NCBI RefSeq assembly: GCF_023149035.1
Contig: NZ_JAHXMY010000001.1
Location: 1,054,001-1,118,000, forward strand
Length of the DNA: 64,000 bases
DNA from: Microbacterium sp. EYE_78
GTDB lineage: Bacteria > Actinomycetota > Actinomycetes > Actinomycetales > Microbacteriaceae
Direction of reading: 5' to 3'
Under the pieces are notes generated by a model, which had not been told where the DNA came from, did no database searches, and saw only the letters and a program-made list of their open reading frames with translations. Shown in pieces: positions 51,570 through 61,384 of this stretch (position 1 is the first letter of the stretch; each line of letters starts with the position of its first letter). The position numbers were made by a program, and so were the translations under genes.

Positions 51570-52784
51570 GTGACCTTGACGCCACCGGACGAGTCCTCCA
51601 CCGCCCCCGAGCGCCGACCCCTCACGATCGTCATCGCCGCCGACACATTCGCGCCCGACGTCAACGGCGGTGCGCGGTTCACCGAACGCCTCGCCGCCGG
51701 ACTCGCCGCGCGCGGTCACGACGTGCACGTCGTGACGCCCAGCGTCGGCCACCGCAACCACGGTGTCTTCACCGAGCACATCGAGGGGCAGGACCTGACG
51801 GTCCACCGGCTGCCCGGCTGGCGCTGGCCTCCCCACGACTGGCTGCGCTTCGCCCTCCCGTGGATGGCGAAGCACTACTCCCGCCGCATCCTCGACAAGG
51901 TCGACGCCGACGTCGTGCACAGTCAGTCGCACATCGTGATCGGTCGCGCCCTCACCCGGATCGCGAACCAGCGCGGCATCCCGGTCGTGGCGACGAACCA
52001 CATCATGGCCGACAACATCCTCGACTTCACGCTGCTGCCGAAGTTCCTCTACGACGTCTTCCTCAAGGTCGCGTGGGCCGACGCCGCGCGCACCTTCGCA
52101 ATGTCGCGCGCCGTCACGACGCCGACACGCAAAGCGAAGGAATTCCTCGAGACGACGATCGACATCACCGGCGTCGTCCCGATCAGCTGCGGCATCGACA
52201 AGCGCAACTACACGCCCGACCTCACCGCGCGTCCCGTGCGCACACGGGTCCTCTTCGTCGGTCGCCTCACAACCGAGAAGCACGTCGAGGTGACGCTCGG
52301 CGCGATCGCGAAGCTCGTCCCCGAGCTGGACGTCCAGTTCGAGATCGTCGGCGGCGGCGATCAGCGCAAGAACCTCGAGCAGGCGACGCAGCGCCTCGGG
52401 CTGACCGAGCGCGTCACCTTCCGCGGCCGGGTGTCGGAGGAGGACCTGCGCGCGGCGTACACCCGCGCCGACGTGTTCGTCATCTCCTCGGTCGCGGAGC
52501 TCCAGTCGATCGCGACGATGGAGGCCATGGCTTCGGGGCTCCCCGTCATCGCCGCGAACGCGGTCGCCCTGCCGCACCTGGTGCACGACGGTGAGAACGG
52601 CTACCTCTTCGAGCCGGGCGATGTCGACGAGCTCGCCGAGAAGATCCGCACGGTGCTCACGGCCGATCAGGCCGAGTACTCGCGGATGCAGCAGGCGTCA
52701 CTCGACGGCGTCGAGATGCACGACATCGACCGCACGCTCGACACGTTCGAGAAGCTCTACCGCGGCGAGCCGCTCGACGGCTGA
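51570..52784 (+). CDS. GT4-type glycosyltransferase
   Basis: A 404-residue retaining glycosyltransferase of the GT-B fold. DTFAPDVNGGARFTERLAAG is the N-terminal nucleotide-independent block, and RVLFVGRLTTEKHVE and SVAELQSIATMEAMASGLPV are the donor-binding region with the E-x7-E motif. It resembles the PimB/diacylglycerol glucosyl group. GTG start at 51570, following a TAGACT box at 51506. Likely adds sugar to lipid or cell-wall polymer. Co-directional with the next glycosyltransferase, 1 base apart. Confidence 0.88.
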   Translation: MTLTPPDESSTAPERRPLTIVIAADTFAPDVNGGARFTERLAAGLAARGHDVHVVTPSVGHRNHGVFTEHIEGQDLTVHRLPGWRWPPHDWLRFALPWMAKHYSRRILDKVDADVVHSQSHIVIGRALTRIANQRGIPVVATNHIMADNILDFTLLPKFLYDVFLKVAWADAARTFAMSRAVTTPTRKAKEFLETTIDITGVVPISCGIDKRNYTPDLTARPVRTRVLFVGRLTTEKHVEVTLGAIAKLVPELDVQFEIVGGGDQRKNLEQATQRLGLTERVTFRGRVSEEDLRAAYTRADVFVISSVAELQSIATMEAMASGLPVIAANAVALPHLVHDGENGYLFEPGDVDELAEKIRTVLTADQAEYSRMQQASLDGVEMHDIDRTLDTFEKLYRGEPLDG

Positions 52785-52785
52785 C

Positions 52786-53880
52786 ATGCGCCTGTTCTTT
52801 GACGCCCGCTACATCCGCACGGACTTCCACGACGGCATCAGCCGCTACTCGGCCGAGCTCGCCCGATCGGTGGCGGATGCCGCGTCCGCCCACCGCGCCG
52901 AGGTCACCTTCCTGATCCACGACGAACGGCAGCGCGCGCTGCTGCCGACGGGAGCAGTCACCCTCACGATCCACGCGCCGACGTCGCCGAAGGAGCCGTT
53001 CGCGTCGGTGCTGCTGAACAGGCACCGCCCCGACGTGGTCTTCTCGCCGATGCAGACGATCGGGTCGGCGGGGCGGCGGTTCCGCCTCATCCTGACGCTG
53101 CACGACACGATCTACTACCGCCACCGCACCCCGCCGCGGGCCCTGCCGTGGCCGGTGCGCGTGGGGTGGCGGCTGTTCCACCTGTCGTACTGGCCGCAGC
53201 GCTGGACGTTGAACGCCGCCGACCTGGTCGCGACCGTCAGCGAGACGAGCGCACGGCAGTTCGCGCGCGTGCGCCTGACGAAGCGGCCGGTCGTCGTGAT
53301 CCCGAATGCGCCGCAGCGCCTCGCCGAACTGCTGCCCGAGGGGTCATCGGTCGACCAGGGCGCGGTGCGGAACCTCGTCTACATGGGCTCATTCATGCGG
53401 TATAAGAACGTCGAGACCCTGGTCACGGCGATGCGTCAGCTCCCCGAGCACACGCTGCACCTGCTGTCGCGCATCACGCCCGAGCGCCGTGCGGCCCTGA
53501 CGGCATTGGCCGGCGGTGCGTCGGTCGTGTTCCACGACGGTGTGACGGATGCCGAATACGCGGCCCTCCTCGCTGACCGCGCCGCCCTCGTCACGATGAG
53601 CCTCGACGAGGGGTACGGGCTCCCCGTGGCCGAGGCGCTTGAGCTCGGCGTGCCCGCGGTCGTGACGGACATGGAGATCTTCCGCGAGGTCGCGGGCGAG
53701 GGTGCGCTGTACGTCGATCCGCTCGATCCCGAGGCGGTCGCGTCGGCGGTGCGCTCGCTGGACGAGCCCGGGGTGCGCGAGCGTCTCGTCGAGGCGGGGT
53801 CCGCGCACATTCGGGCGTTCGACTGGACCCGGTCGGCCGAGATCCTGCTGGCCGCCGCGACGGACCTCACCAGGCGCTGA
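52786..53880 (+). CDS. GT4-type glycosyltransferase
   Basis: A 364-residue GT-B glycosyltransferase, less like the first. FFDARYIRTDFHDGISRYS opens it. YMGSFMRYKNVETLVTAM and MSLDEGYGLPVAEALELGVP are the donor-binding motifs with E-x7-E. The ATG is 1 base after the upstream stop. The end overlaps the convergent membrane-protein gene by 14 bases. Confidence 0.88.
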   Translation: MRLFFDARYIRTDFHDGISRYSAELARSVADAASAHRAEVTFLIHDERQRALLPTGAVTLTIHAPTSPKEPFASVLLNRHRPDVVFSPMQTIGSAGRRFRLILTLHDTIYYRHRTPPRALPWPVRVGWRLFHLSYWPQRWTLNAADLVATVSETSARQFARVRLTKRPVVVIPNAPQRLAELLPEGSSVDQGAVRNLVYMGSFMRYKNVETLVTAMRQLPEHTLHLLSRITPERRAALTALAGGASVVFHDGVTDAEYAALLADRAALVTMSLDEGYGLPVAEALELGVPAVVTDMEIFREVAGEGALYVDPLDPEAVASAVRSLDEPGVRERLVEAGSAHIRAFDWTRSAEILLAAATDLTRR

Positions 53881-54361
53881 CGAGAGCGGAACCGACGGCC
53901 GACGACAGGAAGCTGAGGACGGTTCCGACCAGGGTCGCCGCGCCCAGTCCGATCGCGATGCCGCCGAGGAGGCGGGACGAGACCGAACGCCGCGCCGCGA
54001 TCGCTCCGAGGACGATGGCCACGACGGCGATGATGCAGTTCACCAGCGCGAAGACGGCGTTGGCGAGGGAGACCAGGTCGATGCTCGAAGCTGAGCGGTA
54101 CAGCTGGATCGACAGCGCGGGCCACAGACCGCCCAGGAGGGCCGGGAATCCGCCGATCAGGACGGCGGCGACAGCGAGCCCGCGCCCGGCAGGAGCGGGC
54201 GTCGACGGCACGGTGACGGGAGGCGCGCCGACCGGGTAGCCCTGCTGCGCCCAGCCAGGCGGCGGCCCGGCCGAGTTCTGCGGGTGCTGGGGGTTCTGCG
54301 GGGACTGCGGGTTCTGCGGGTACGGGGGGTTCTGCGGGTACGGCGGGGTCTGTTCGCTCAT
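53867..54361 (-). CDS. Membrane protein with Pro/Gln/Asn-rich N-terminus
   Basis: A 164-residue protein. An N-terminal ~55-residue repeat of PYPQNP/PQNPQ type is followed by three or four hydrophobic segments. Such proteins are common in actinobacteria (DUF4190-like) but the role is unknown. AAGGA precedes the ATG. The stop overlaps the glycosyltransferase end. Confidence 0.75.
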   Translation of the reverse strand: MSEQTPPYPQNPPYPQNPQSPQNPQHPQNSAGPPPGWAQQGYPVGAPPVTVPSTPAPAGRGLAVAAVLIGGFPALLGGLWPALSIQLYRSASSIDLVSLANAVFALVNCIIAVVAIVLGAIAARRSVSSRLLGGIAIGLGAATLVGTVLSFLSSAVGSALVSAW

Positions 54362-54425
54362 GAGAATCCTTCCGCGGGTGGCCGAGTCTAGGGTCGGCCG
54401 GCCGCCCCGCGGAAGGAGTTGACGG

Positions 54426-54557
54426 TCACGGGTGCCGGAGCGAACGCGGGCAGGTCGGCTGCCGGCGGTAGCCGTCGACCGCGACGAGCCGCACCGCCGC
54501 GACGACCGCCGCGACCACGACGAGGAGAAGGATGCTGAGAAGGAGTGTGGTGATCAT
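54426..54557 (-). CDS. 43-aa single-pass membrane protein
   Basis: A short open frame that starts MITTLLLSILLLVVVAAVVA and ends in a basic, Pro-containing tail. One hydrophobic segment. A TAGCGT -10 box stands exactly 7 bases upstream, as for the leaderless genes here, which is the main reason to accept it. It is divergent from the GlxA-type regulator. Function unknown. Confidence 0.6.
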   Translation of the reverse strand: MITTLLLSILLLVVVAAVVAAVRLVAVDGYRRQPTCPRSLRHP

Positions 54558-54564
54558 GGCAGAA

Positions 54565-54570
54565 ACGCTA
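54565..54570 (-). promoter_or_regulatory. Leaderless -10 box (TAGCGT) of the 43-aa gene
   Basis: TAGCGT on the minus strand ends 7 bases before the ATG at 54557. Confidence 0.55.
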
Positions 54571-54653
54571 TGCTTGGCGGCATCCTGCCACGAGTGGCCG
54601 TTGAGACGCCGCTCGTAGGAATACTGCCAACCGCACTGCATTCGGAGGTCTCC

Positions 54654-55622
54654 ATGCTCAGCACCGTCGCCTGCGTCGTGCAGCCCGGCTTCGCACCCTT
54701 CGAGTTCGGCCTCGCCTGCGAGGCGTTCGGGCTCGACCGCAGCGACGACGGGATCCCGAACTTCGACTTCCGCATCGTGACGCCCGACCCCGGCGCCGTG
54801 GCGAGCAACATCGGCTTCTCCATCAACGTCGACGCAGATCTCTCCTTCGCCGATGAAGCGGACCTCGTCGTTGTCACGCCGATCCCGCGCGAGGCGTGGG
54901 GGAGCGTCGACGAACGCATGCTCGAGGTGATCCGGCGCGCGGTCGACCGCGGCGCCTGGGTGCTGACGGTGTGCAGCGGAGCGTTCGCCGTCGCGGCATC
55001 CGGTGTCCTGTCGGGGCGGCGCGCCACCACCCACTGGCGGTACGCCGAGACGATGACCCGCATGTACCCCGACATCGAGGTCGACCCGAATGTGCTGTAC
55101 GTGCAGGACGGGCGCATCATCACGAGCGCTGGGACGGCGGCCGGCCTCGACGCGTGCCTGCACCTGCTGCGGCTCGAACTGGGTGCCGAGGCGGCCAACA
55201 CGATCGCGCGACGCATGGTCGTGCCGCCGCAGCGCGACGGCGGGCAGGCGCAGTTCATCGCTGCGCCGCTGCCGGTGTCGACGTCGCTGTCGTTGACGCC
55301 TGTGACCGAGTGGATGCTGGAGAACCTCCGACTCGATCTGTCGGTCGACCAGCTGGCGGCTCACGCGCACATGTCGCCGCGGACGTTCGCGCGCAGGTTC
55401 AAGGCCGACTACGGCACGACACCGGCGGCGTGGCTCGGGCGGCAGCGGATCCTGCACGCGCAGCGGCTGCTCGAGCAGACGGATCTCGGACTCGATGCGA
55501 TCGCGTACGAATGCGGGTTCGGGTCGGCCGCCGTCCTGCGGCAGAACTTCGCGCGGGTGCTCGGCCTGACGCCGACGGCGTACCGCTCGCGGTTCGCGTG
55601 CGCGACCGACCTCGCGTCGTGA
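54654..55622 (+). CDS. GlxA-type AraC regulator with DJ-1/PfpI-like domain
   Basis: A 322-residue regulator. The N-terminal domain (about 1-185) is DJ-1/PfpI-like with VCSGAFAVAASG at the Cys position and TTHW. The C-terminal AraC helix-turn-helix (about 220-315) shows SVDQLAAHAHMSPRTFARRF and DLGLDAIAYECGFGSAAVLR. CGGAGG precedes the ATG. The family senses small metabolites. The target genes are not evident. Confidence 0.89.
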   Translation: MLSTVACVVQPGFAPFEFGLACEAFGLDRSDDGIPNFDFRIVTPDPGAVASNIGFSINVDADLSFADEADLVVVTPIPREAWGSVDERMLEVIRRAVDRGAWVLTVCSGAFAVAASGVLSGRRATTHWRYAETMTRMYPDIEVDPNVLYVQDGRIITSAGTAAGLDACLHLLRLELGAEAANTIARRMVVPPQRDGGQAQFIAAPLPVSTSLSLTPVTEWMLENLRLDLSVDQLAAHAHMSPRTFARRFKADYGTTPAAWLGRQRILHAQRLLEQTDLGLDAIAYECGFGSAAVLRQNFARVLGLTPTAYRSRFACATDLAS

Positions 55623-55630
55623 CCTCGTGA

Positions 55631-55658
55631 TAAACTTGAGCCCGTCAGACTCAAGTTT
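55631..55658 (+). promoter_or_regulatory. clpB promoter with HAIR site
   Basis: CTTGAGC-N7-ACTCAAG at 55635-55655 differs from the HspR consensus at one base. The outer symmetry is perfect (AAACTTGAG/CTCAAGTTT, 55632-55658). A -10 box TAAACT overlaps it at 55631-55636. Confidence 0.82.
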
Positions 55659-55681
55659 GCATCACCCTCCAGGAGTACACG

Positions 55682-57895
55682 ATGAACGCACAGCCGGGAT
55701 CCGGTCAGGGGGAGCAGGGCAGCGCCCTCGAGCAGTTCGGGATCAACCTCACCGACCGCGCGCGCCAAGGCAAGCTCGACCCGGTCATCGGTCGCGATGG
55801 CGAGATCCGCCGCGTCAGCCAGGTGCTCACGCGGCGCACGAAGAACAACCCCGTGCTCATCGGCGAGCCGGGCGTCGGCAAGACCGCCGTCGTCGAGGGG
55901 CTCGCGCAGCGGATCGTCGCAGGAGACGTCGCGGAGTCGCTGAAGGGCAAGGAGCTGATCGCGCTCGACATCTCGGCCCTCGTGGCAGGTGCGATGTACC
56001 GCGGCCAGTTCGAGGAGCGGCTGAAGAGCGTCCTCAAAGAGATCACCGAGTCCGAGGGGCGCGTCATCACCTTCATCGACGAGCTGCACACGCTGATGGG
56101 CGCCGGCGGGGGCGAGGGGTCGGTCGCGGCATCCAACATGCTCAAGCCGATGCTCGCGCGCGGTGAGCTGCGCCTGATCGGCGCGACGACGCTCGACGAG
56201 TACCGGGAGTTCATCGAGAAGGATGCCGCGCTGGAGCGGCGCTTCCAGCAGGTGTACGTCGGCGAGCCGAGTGTGGAGGACTCGATCGCGATCCTCCGTG
56301 GACTCAAGGAGCGGTACGAGGCGCATCACAAGGTGGCCATCTCGGACGGTGCCCTCGTCGCCGCGGCGGCGCTGTCGAACCGGTACATCCCGGCGCGGCA
56401 GCTGCCGGACAAGGCGATCGACCTCATCGACGAGGCGGCCTCGCGGCTGCGGATGGAGATCGACTCGGCGCCGCTGGAGATCGACGAGCTGCGTCGCCAC
56501 GTCGACCGCTTGAAGCTCGAGGAGCTCGCGCTCAAGAAGGAGAAGGACGACGCGTCGAAGGAGCGTCTCGCGGCGCTGCGCGAGCAGATGGCGACGCAGC
56601 AGGAGCAGCTCGACGAGCTGAAGGCGCGGTGGGAGCGCGAACGCGCGTCGCTGAACGCGGTCGGTGAGTACAAGACCCGCCTCGACGCTCTGCGCGTCGA
56701 GGCCGAGCGGGCCCAGCGCGAGGGCGACCTCGAGCGCGCGTCGCGGCTGCTGTACGCGGAGATCCCGGCGCTGGAGCGCAAGCTCGCCGAGGCGGAATTG
56801 GCCGAGGGCGCGATCGGCGACGGCGCGGAACGCATGGTCGGCGACCGGGTGACGGAGGAGGACATCGCCGAGGTCATCGCGGCGTGGACCGGCATCCCGG
56901 TCGGGAAGCTGCTGCAGAGCGAGTCCGCCCGGCTCGTCCATCTGGAGTCGGAGCTCGGCAAGCGCCTGATCGGCCAACGCGCAGCGGTGAAGACGGTGTC
57001 GGACGCCGTCCGACGCTCGCGTGCGGGGATCAGTGATCCGAACCGTCCGACGGGCTCGTTCCTGTTCCTCGGACCAACGGGGGTCGGGAAGACCGAGCTC
57101 GCGAAGGCGCTGGCGGAGTTCCTCTTCGACGACGACCGTGCGATGGTGCGGATCGACATGAGCGAGTACGGCGAGAAGCACGCGGTCGCGCGCCTCGTGG
57201 GCGCACCTCCGGGCTACGTCGGGTACGAGCAGGGCGGTCAGCTGACCGAGGCGGTGCGGCGACGCCCGTACTCGGTGGTGCTGCTGGACGAGGTCGAGAA
57301 GGCGCACCCCGAGGTGTTCGACGTGCTGCTGCAGGTGCTCGATGACGGCCGGCTGACCGACGGGCAGGGTCGCACGGTCGACTTCACGAACACGATCCTG
57401 GTGCTGACGAGCAACATCGGTTCGCCGGTGCTCATCGATCCGACGCTGACGGACGACACGAAGCGCGAGCAGGTGATGGCGATGGTCCGGCAGGTGTTCC
57501 GGCCGGAGTTCCTGAACCGGCTGGATGACGTGGTGGTGTTCTCGCCGCTGACCGAGTCCGACCTGGCGCAGATCGTCGAGCTCGCGGTGGATGCGCTGCA
57601 GCGTCGGCTGCGCGACCGGCGTCTGACGCTCGCGGTGACGCCGGATGCGCGCGCGTGGCTCGCCGAGCGAGGGTACGACCCGCTGTTCGGCGCGCGGCCG
57701 TTGCGGCGACTGATCCAGTCCGAGATCCAGGACCGGTTGGCGATGGCGCTCCTGTCGGGCGGCGTGCACGACGGGGACATCGTGCGGGTGGACGTGGCGG
57801 TGGACGGATCGCAGCTCGTGCTCACCAGCAGTGGCCCCGCCCCGGCGGACCCGGCGGACGACGACGACGTCATCGAGGCGGAGCTGCTCGACTGA
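55682..57895 (+). CDS. clpB: ClpB disaggregase lacking the N domain
   Basis: A 737-residue AAA+ disaggregase that works with DnaK to rescue aggregated protein. AAA-1 begins almost at once ([11 protein letters not shown]; Walker [22 protein letters not shown]). The coiled-coil middle domain is at about 270-390. AAA-2 has [16 protein letters not shown] and the Walker [12 protein letters not shown]. The C-terminal ClpB D2-small domain follows. The ~140-residue Clp N domain is missing, compared with about 860 for full ClpB. AGGAG precedes the ATG. HspR-controlled by the HAIR site. Confidence 0.93.
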   Translation: MNAQPGSGQGEQGSALEQFGINLTDRARQGKLDPVIGRDGEIRRVSQVLTRRTKNNPVLIGEPGVGKTAVVEGLAQRIVAGDVAESLKGKELIALDISALVAGAMYRGQFEERLKSVLKEITESEGRVITFIDELHTLMGAGGGEGSVAASNMLKPMLARGELRLIGATTLDEYREFIEKDAALERRFQQVYVGEPSVEDSIAILRGLKERYEAHHKVAISDGALVAAAALSNRYIPARQLPDKAIDLIDEAASRLRMEIDSAPLEIDELRRHVDRLKLEELALKKEKDDASKERLAALREQMATQQEQLDELKARWERERASLNAVGEYKTRLDALRVEAERAQREGDLERASRLLYAEIPALERKLAEAELAEGAIGDGAERMVGDRVTEEDIAEVIAAWTGIPVGKLLQSESARLVHLESELGKRLIGQRAAVKTVSDAVRRSRAGISDPNRPTGSFLFLGPTGVGKTELAKALAEFLFDDDRAMVRIDMSEYGEKHAVARLVGAPPGYVGYEQGGQLTEAVRRRPYSVVLLDEVEKAHPEVFDVLLQVLDDGRLTDGQGRTVDFTNTILVLTSNIGSPVLIDPTLTDDTKREQVMAMVRQVFRPEFLNRLDDVVVFSPLTESDLAQIVELAVDALQRRLRDRRLTLAVTPDARAWLAERGYDPLFGARPLRRLIQSEIQDRLAMALLSGGVHDGDIVRVDVAVDGSQLVLTSSGPAPADPADDDDVIEAELLD

Positions 57896-58434
57896 TGGCC
57901 GTGGTCCATCTGGGCCATGAGGTCGCGCTGCGCGAGCTGCTCAGGACGGATGCTGCGGCCCTGGCCGACGCATACCGCACGAATCGTGCGCGCCTCGCGC
58001 CGTGGGAGCCGCTGCGTCAGGAGTCGTTCTTCACGGATTCCGGCCAGCAGTCCGAGGTCGACGCGTTGCTCGAGGACCGTGGCGCGGGTATCGCTGCGCC
58101 GTTCGTCCTCGTCCATGGTGGACGCATCGTCGGCCGGGTGAACCTCTCGGGGATCGTCCGCGGGGCGTTCCAGAGCGCGAACCTCGGCTACTGGATCGAC
58201 GCCGGCTACGGCGGCCGAGGGCTGATGACCGCCGCGGTCGACGCGGTAGCGGAGATCGCGGTGCGCGACCTGCGTCTGCATCGGCTGCAGGCGGGCACGC
58301 TCCTCCGCAACAGTGCGTCGCAAGCGGTGCTGCGCCGGTGCGGGTTCGCCGAGATCGGCGTCGCGGAACGCTACCTGCGGATCGCAGGCGAGTGGCAGGA
58401 TCATCTGCTGTTCCAGCGCATCCTCGCGGACTGA
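57895..58434 (+). CDS. GNAT N-acetyltransferase (RimJ-like)
   Basis: A 179-residue GNAT acyltransferase. RELLRTDAAALADAYRTNRA and WEPLRQESFF resemble the RimJ/RimL N-terminal acetyltransferases; ANLGYWIDAGYGGRGLM holds the acetyl-CoA loop; RNSASQAVLRRCGF is the usual C-terminal block. The start overlaps the clpB stop (TGATG). The substrate may be a protein N-terminus or a small amine. Confidence 0.88.
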   Translation: MAVVHLGHEVALRELLRTDAAALADAYRTNRARLAPWEPLRQESFFTDSGQQSEVDALLEDRGAGIAAPFVLVHGGRIVGRVNLSGIVRGAFQSANLGYWIDAGYGGRGLMTAAVDAVAEIAVRDLRLHRLQAGTLLRNSASQAVLRRCGFAEIGVAERYLRIAGEWQDHLLFQRILAD

Positions 58435-58541
58435 CTCGCCGTGGTGCGGCGCTGTGCGGACTCGGTTCACGCCACGCGAGCAATCCCGGCGGACGCCGCA
58501 ACCCCCAGCGTCCGCTGAAGATTCGCGTGACAAGATCGAGC

Positions 58542-59372
58542 ATGCGAACCGTCCGGGCCCTGTGGGGCGCGACCCACCCCGGCCCCGCGGTCGTCGTCAC
58601 CGTCCTCTCGCTGGCCCTCGGTATCGCCGCCGGTCTCGATGTGGCGCATCTCGTCCTGCTGGTCCTGGCGGTCTTCGCCGGCCAGCTGTCGGTCGGGCTG
58701 TCGAACGATGCGATCGACCTCTTCCGCGACGCGACCGTCGGTCGTGCCGACAAGCCGCTCGTGCGCGGCGACACCCGACGGCGCACCGCGTGGATCGCGG
58801 CGGGTGTGAGCCTGGCGGTCGCAGTCATCCTGTCGGCCGTTCTCGGGTGGGGGATGCTGCTCGCCCACACCATCGCGCTCGTGTCGGCGTGGGGCTACAA
58901 CGCAGGACTGAAGGCCACCCCGCTGTCGATCGCGCCGTTCCTCGTCAGCTTCGGGATCTTCCCCTCCCTCGCCACCCTGTCGGCAGACGATCCTGAGCTC
59001 GCCGCCCCGTGGGCCATGGCGGCCGGGGCCGCCCTCGGCGCCGCCGTGCACCTCACCAACGTGCTGCCCGACCTCGAGGACGACCGCCGGACCGGCGTGC
59101 GGGGGCTGCCGCATCGGATCGGGCCCGGGGCATCCGTGATCCTCGCCGTCGCGGGCATCGTCGTCGCCGCATTGGCGGTGCTGTTCGGCAGCCTGGTCGA
59201 CGGCGCGAACGCCGTCGTCATGATCGCGTTCGCGGTCGCAGTCGCGGCGATCGCTGTCGCCATCCTGCTCCGGATGCGTCGTCGCGGCCCGGACCGCACC
59301 GGGTTCCGTCTCGTGATGGGCGCCGCCCTGGTACTCGCGGCGCAGCTCGTCGCGGGATACGCGCTGGCCTGA
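58542..59372 (+). CDS. UbiA-family prenyltransferase
   Basis: A 276-residue membrane prenyltransferase with about eight segments. The first Asp motif is SNDAIDLFRD in a loop after the second segment, followed by DKPLVRG; the second is LPDLEDDRRTG. It transfers a prenyl group to an aromatic or a related acceptor. The start at 58542 follows CAAGAT, a poor -10 box. It is convergent with the type III PKS operon, whose aromatic product could be an acceptor. The frame upstream of 58542 lies inside the acetyltransferase and is not used. Confidence 0.85.
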   Translation: MRTVRALWGATHPGPAVVVTVLSLALGIAAGLDVAHLVLLVLAVFAGQLSVGLSNDAIDLFRDATVGRADKPLVRGDTRRRTAWIAAGVSLAVAVILSAVLGWGMLLAHTIALVSAWGYNAGLKATPLSIAPFLVSFGIFPSLATLSADDPELAAPWAMAAGAALGAAVHLTNVLPDLEDDRRTGVRGLPHRIGPGASVILAVAGIVVAALAVLFGSLVDGANAVVMIAFAVAVAAIAVAILLRMRRRGPDRTGFRLVMGAALVLAAQLVAGYALA

Positions 59373-59454
59373 CCGTCGGATCGGGATGCCGCCGCCGCGC
59401 CGTATCGCGGGGATCGATCGCTGACGCCGGCGTGTCGCGGCGGGTCCTCGGCGC

Positions 59455-59571
59455 GTGCCCGAGGATCCCCGCCGTTCGGCCCCGCCCGCCCCTCTGCGGC
59501 CCCGCCCCGCCGCGGTCACGCCACGCCCCGCTGCGGCCCCGCCACGCCCGCCTCGCCGAGGCGCCGCCGGC
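59455..59571. repeat. C-rich low-complexity intergenic stretch
   Basis: The gap between the convergent ubiA and monooxygenase genes is filled with CCCCGCC/CCCGCTGCGG units. No open frame or hairpin with a clear role. Confidence 0.5.
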
Positions 59572-60699
59572 TCACCGGCTCGCGGCGTCGAACCCCATCG
59601 CGTAGGCGTGCGGCACGAGCGTCCCGGTCGCCGCGAGGGCCCGACCCAGCACCCGCGACCGTGCCGCGTGCGCCCGGGCCGACACCGGACGCCCGAGCCG
59701 CATGTTCACGGCCGCCATCCGCCCCGCGAGGCGGGCAGACCGCAACCGGTCCCGCTCCCAGGCGGCGAGGTCGGATTCCGGCGCCGCGCCCGTGCGCAGC
59801 CACGTCGCCAGCAGCGGGGCGAGCGTCGCCGCGTCGAGCAAGCCGAGGTTGAGGCCCTGCCCGCCGATCGGGCTGATCTCGTGCGCGGCGTCACCGATCA
59901 CGAAGAGGCGGTCACGGCGCATCCCCGGGGCGAGCACCCGGCGCACCCCGAACGCCGTCGCCTCCGTGACGACCTCGGCGGCGTCGGCCTCCCCGCGCGC
60001 GCGCATCGCCTCGCGCAGCCGCCCCGCCACTGCAGCGGGATCCAGCGAGCCGCCCGCATCCCACGCGACGAATCGGCGCTGGCCGTCCGGCAGCGGAAAC
60101 GACTCGAGGACGCCGCTCGCGGCGAGATGCACGATCGCGGTGTCGGGGTCCTCGCGCGGGAGCACGGTGGCATCCGTCATCAGATACCGGTCCGGGTATG
60201 CGGTGCGGCGCAGCGCATCGGAACGGAAGACCAGCTCGCGTGCGCCGACCCCGCCCGCGAAGACGACGATCGGCGCGGAGCGTCCGCCCCGGTCCGTCTC
60301 GACCTGCACCCGTGATCGGTCCGGAGCCACCCGCGACACCGTCACCCCGCGGACTGGCTCAGGTCCGGCGCCCCGCAGCGCGTCCTCGGTGTCGACCTGC
60401 GGAATCGTCGCGACGTAGGGATGCCGCACGTCGAGCCGGTCGAACCGGACCACCCCGAGCGTCCGGCCGTCGCTCCGCGCCTCACCGCGGCCGACCTTGA
60501 CGGCGCGGGACAGGATGCGGTCCGTCGCCCCTCCGGCCTCGAGCGCCGCCAGCGTCGGGGCGTGTAAACCGATCGCGCGCGAGCCGCCGCCGGCGGTCGC
60601 GCGGCGCTCGAGCACCTCGACGTCGACGCCGAAACGGGCGAGTTCTGCCGCCAGCAGGGTGCCCACCGGGCCGGCCCCGACGACGATGACCTCAGCCAC
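59572..60699 (-). CDS. FAD-dependent monooxygenase (PHBH fold)
   Basis: A 375-residue flavoprotein hydroxylase. N-terminal FAD motif VVGAGPVGTLLAAELA. GDAAHEISPIGGQGLNLGL is the second FAD motif. It lies after the methyltransferase gene (8-base overlap) in an operon led by a type III polyketide synthase. In Streptomyces srsABC the third enzyme is a flavoprotein hydroxylase, so it may hydroxylate an alkylresorcinol ring to a quinone precursor. Confidence 0.88.
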   Translation of the reverse strand: MAEVIVVGAGPVGTLLAAELARFGVDVEVLERRATAGGGSRAIGLHAPTLAALEAGGATDRILSRAVKVGRGEARSDGRTLGVVRFDRLDVRHPYVATIPQVDTEDALRGAGPEPVRGVTVSRVAPDRSRVQVETDRGGRSAPIVVFAGGVGARELVFRSDALRRTAYPDRYLMTDATVLPREDPDTAIVHLAASGVLESFPLPDGQRRFVAWDAGGSLDPAAVAGRLREAMRARGEADAAEVVTEATAFGVRRVLAPGMRRDRLFVIGDAAHEISPIGGQGLNLGLLDAATLAPLLATWLRTGAAPESDLAAWERDRLRSARLAGRMAAVNMRLGRPVSARAHAARSRVLGRALAATGTLVPHAYAMGFDAASR

Positions 60700-61384
60700 G
60701 ACCGTCCGCCACGGCCAGGAGTCGGAACGGCGCCGGTGCGGCGACGCGCCACGGCGCGCCGAGCGCTGCCTCGAGCTCGCCGGGGCGGTAGCTGCGCCGG
60801 ATCGAGCGAAGTCCGTCGGTGCGCAGGAACGTCCCGCGCTCCAGCGCGGTGATGCCTATGCCGTAGAGCGCATACGCCAGTCGTCCGCGTGCGATGTCGG
60901 CGTGCATGACAACTCCCGTCGACAGCGCACGGGTGTCGTCCGCGAAGCCGGCGAGCTCGTCCGCGTTCAGGTGATGCAGCACATGGTTGGACAGCACGAG
61001 GTCGAAGCGCTCACCGCTCGCGCGGAGGCCGGCGGCATCCGTCGAGGCGAATGAGACGCGTTCACTCTCCCTGGTCCGCGCCACCTCGAGGGCGCGCACG
61101 TCCGGATCGATGCCGAGCCACTGCACGTCGAGTCCGTCGCGCTCGGCCCACGCCGCGAGTCGCGCCACGACGTCGCCGCCGCCGCTGCCGACGTCGAGCA
61201 CCCGTGCCGGGCGACCGAGGCGCTGCAGCCGCGGGCGGATGCCGCGACGCCAGACGCGGCCCCATCCGCCGACTGCGCGGTTCACCAGATCGAAGCGGCG
61301 GAGCGTCTCGGCGAGGCGGTCGGGGTCGCAGTCGGGGTCGTCCATGAGCTCGCGGAGCCCGGTGTCGCGGACGGCGAGGCTCAC
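60692..61384 (-). CDS. SAM-dependent methyltransferase
   Basis: A 230-residue class I methyltransferase. VLDVGSGGGDVVARL is the SAM motif I, GIDPD the acidic end of strand 2, and FDLVLSNHVLHHL is motif post-I. It lies between the type III PKS and the monooxygenase with 4- and 8-base overlaps. By analogy with SrsB it may O-methylate the phenolic product. Confidence 0.88.
   Translation of the reverse strand: MSLAVRDTGLRELMDDPDCDPDRLAETLRRFDLVNRAVGGWGRVWRRGIRPRLQRLGRPARVLDVGSGGGDVVARLAAWAERDGLDVQWLGIDPDVRALEVARTRESERVSFASTDAAGLRASGERFDLVLSNHVLHHLNADELAGFADDTRALSTGVVMHADIARGRLAYALYGIGITALERGTFLRTDGLRSIRRSYRPGELEAALGAPWRVAAPAPFRLLAVADGRG

Noticed and set aside
59455..59571. C-rich stretch as a coding extension of ubiA or a small gene
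   Set aside because: Frames are Pro/Arg low complexity, with no start signal.
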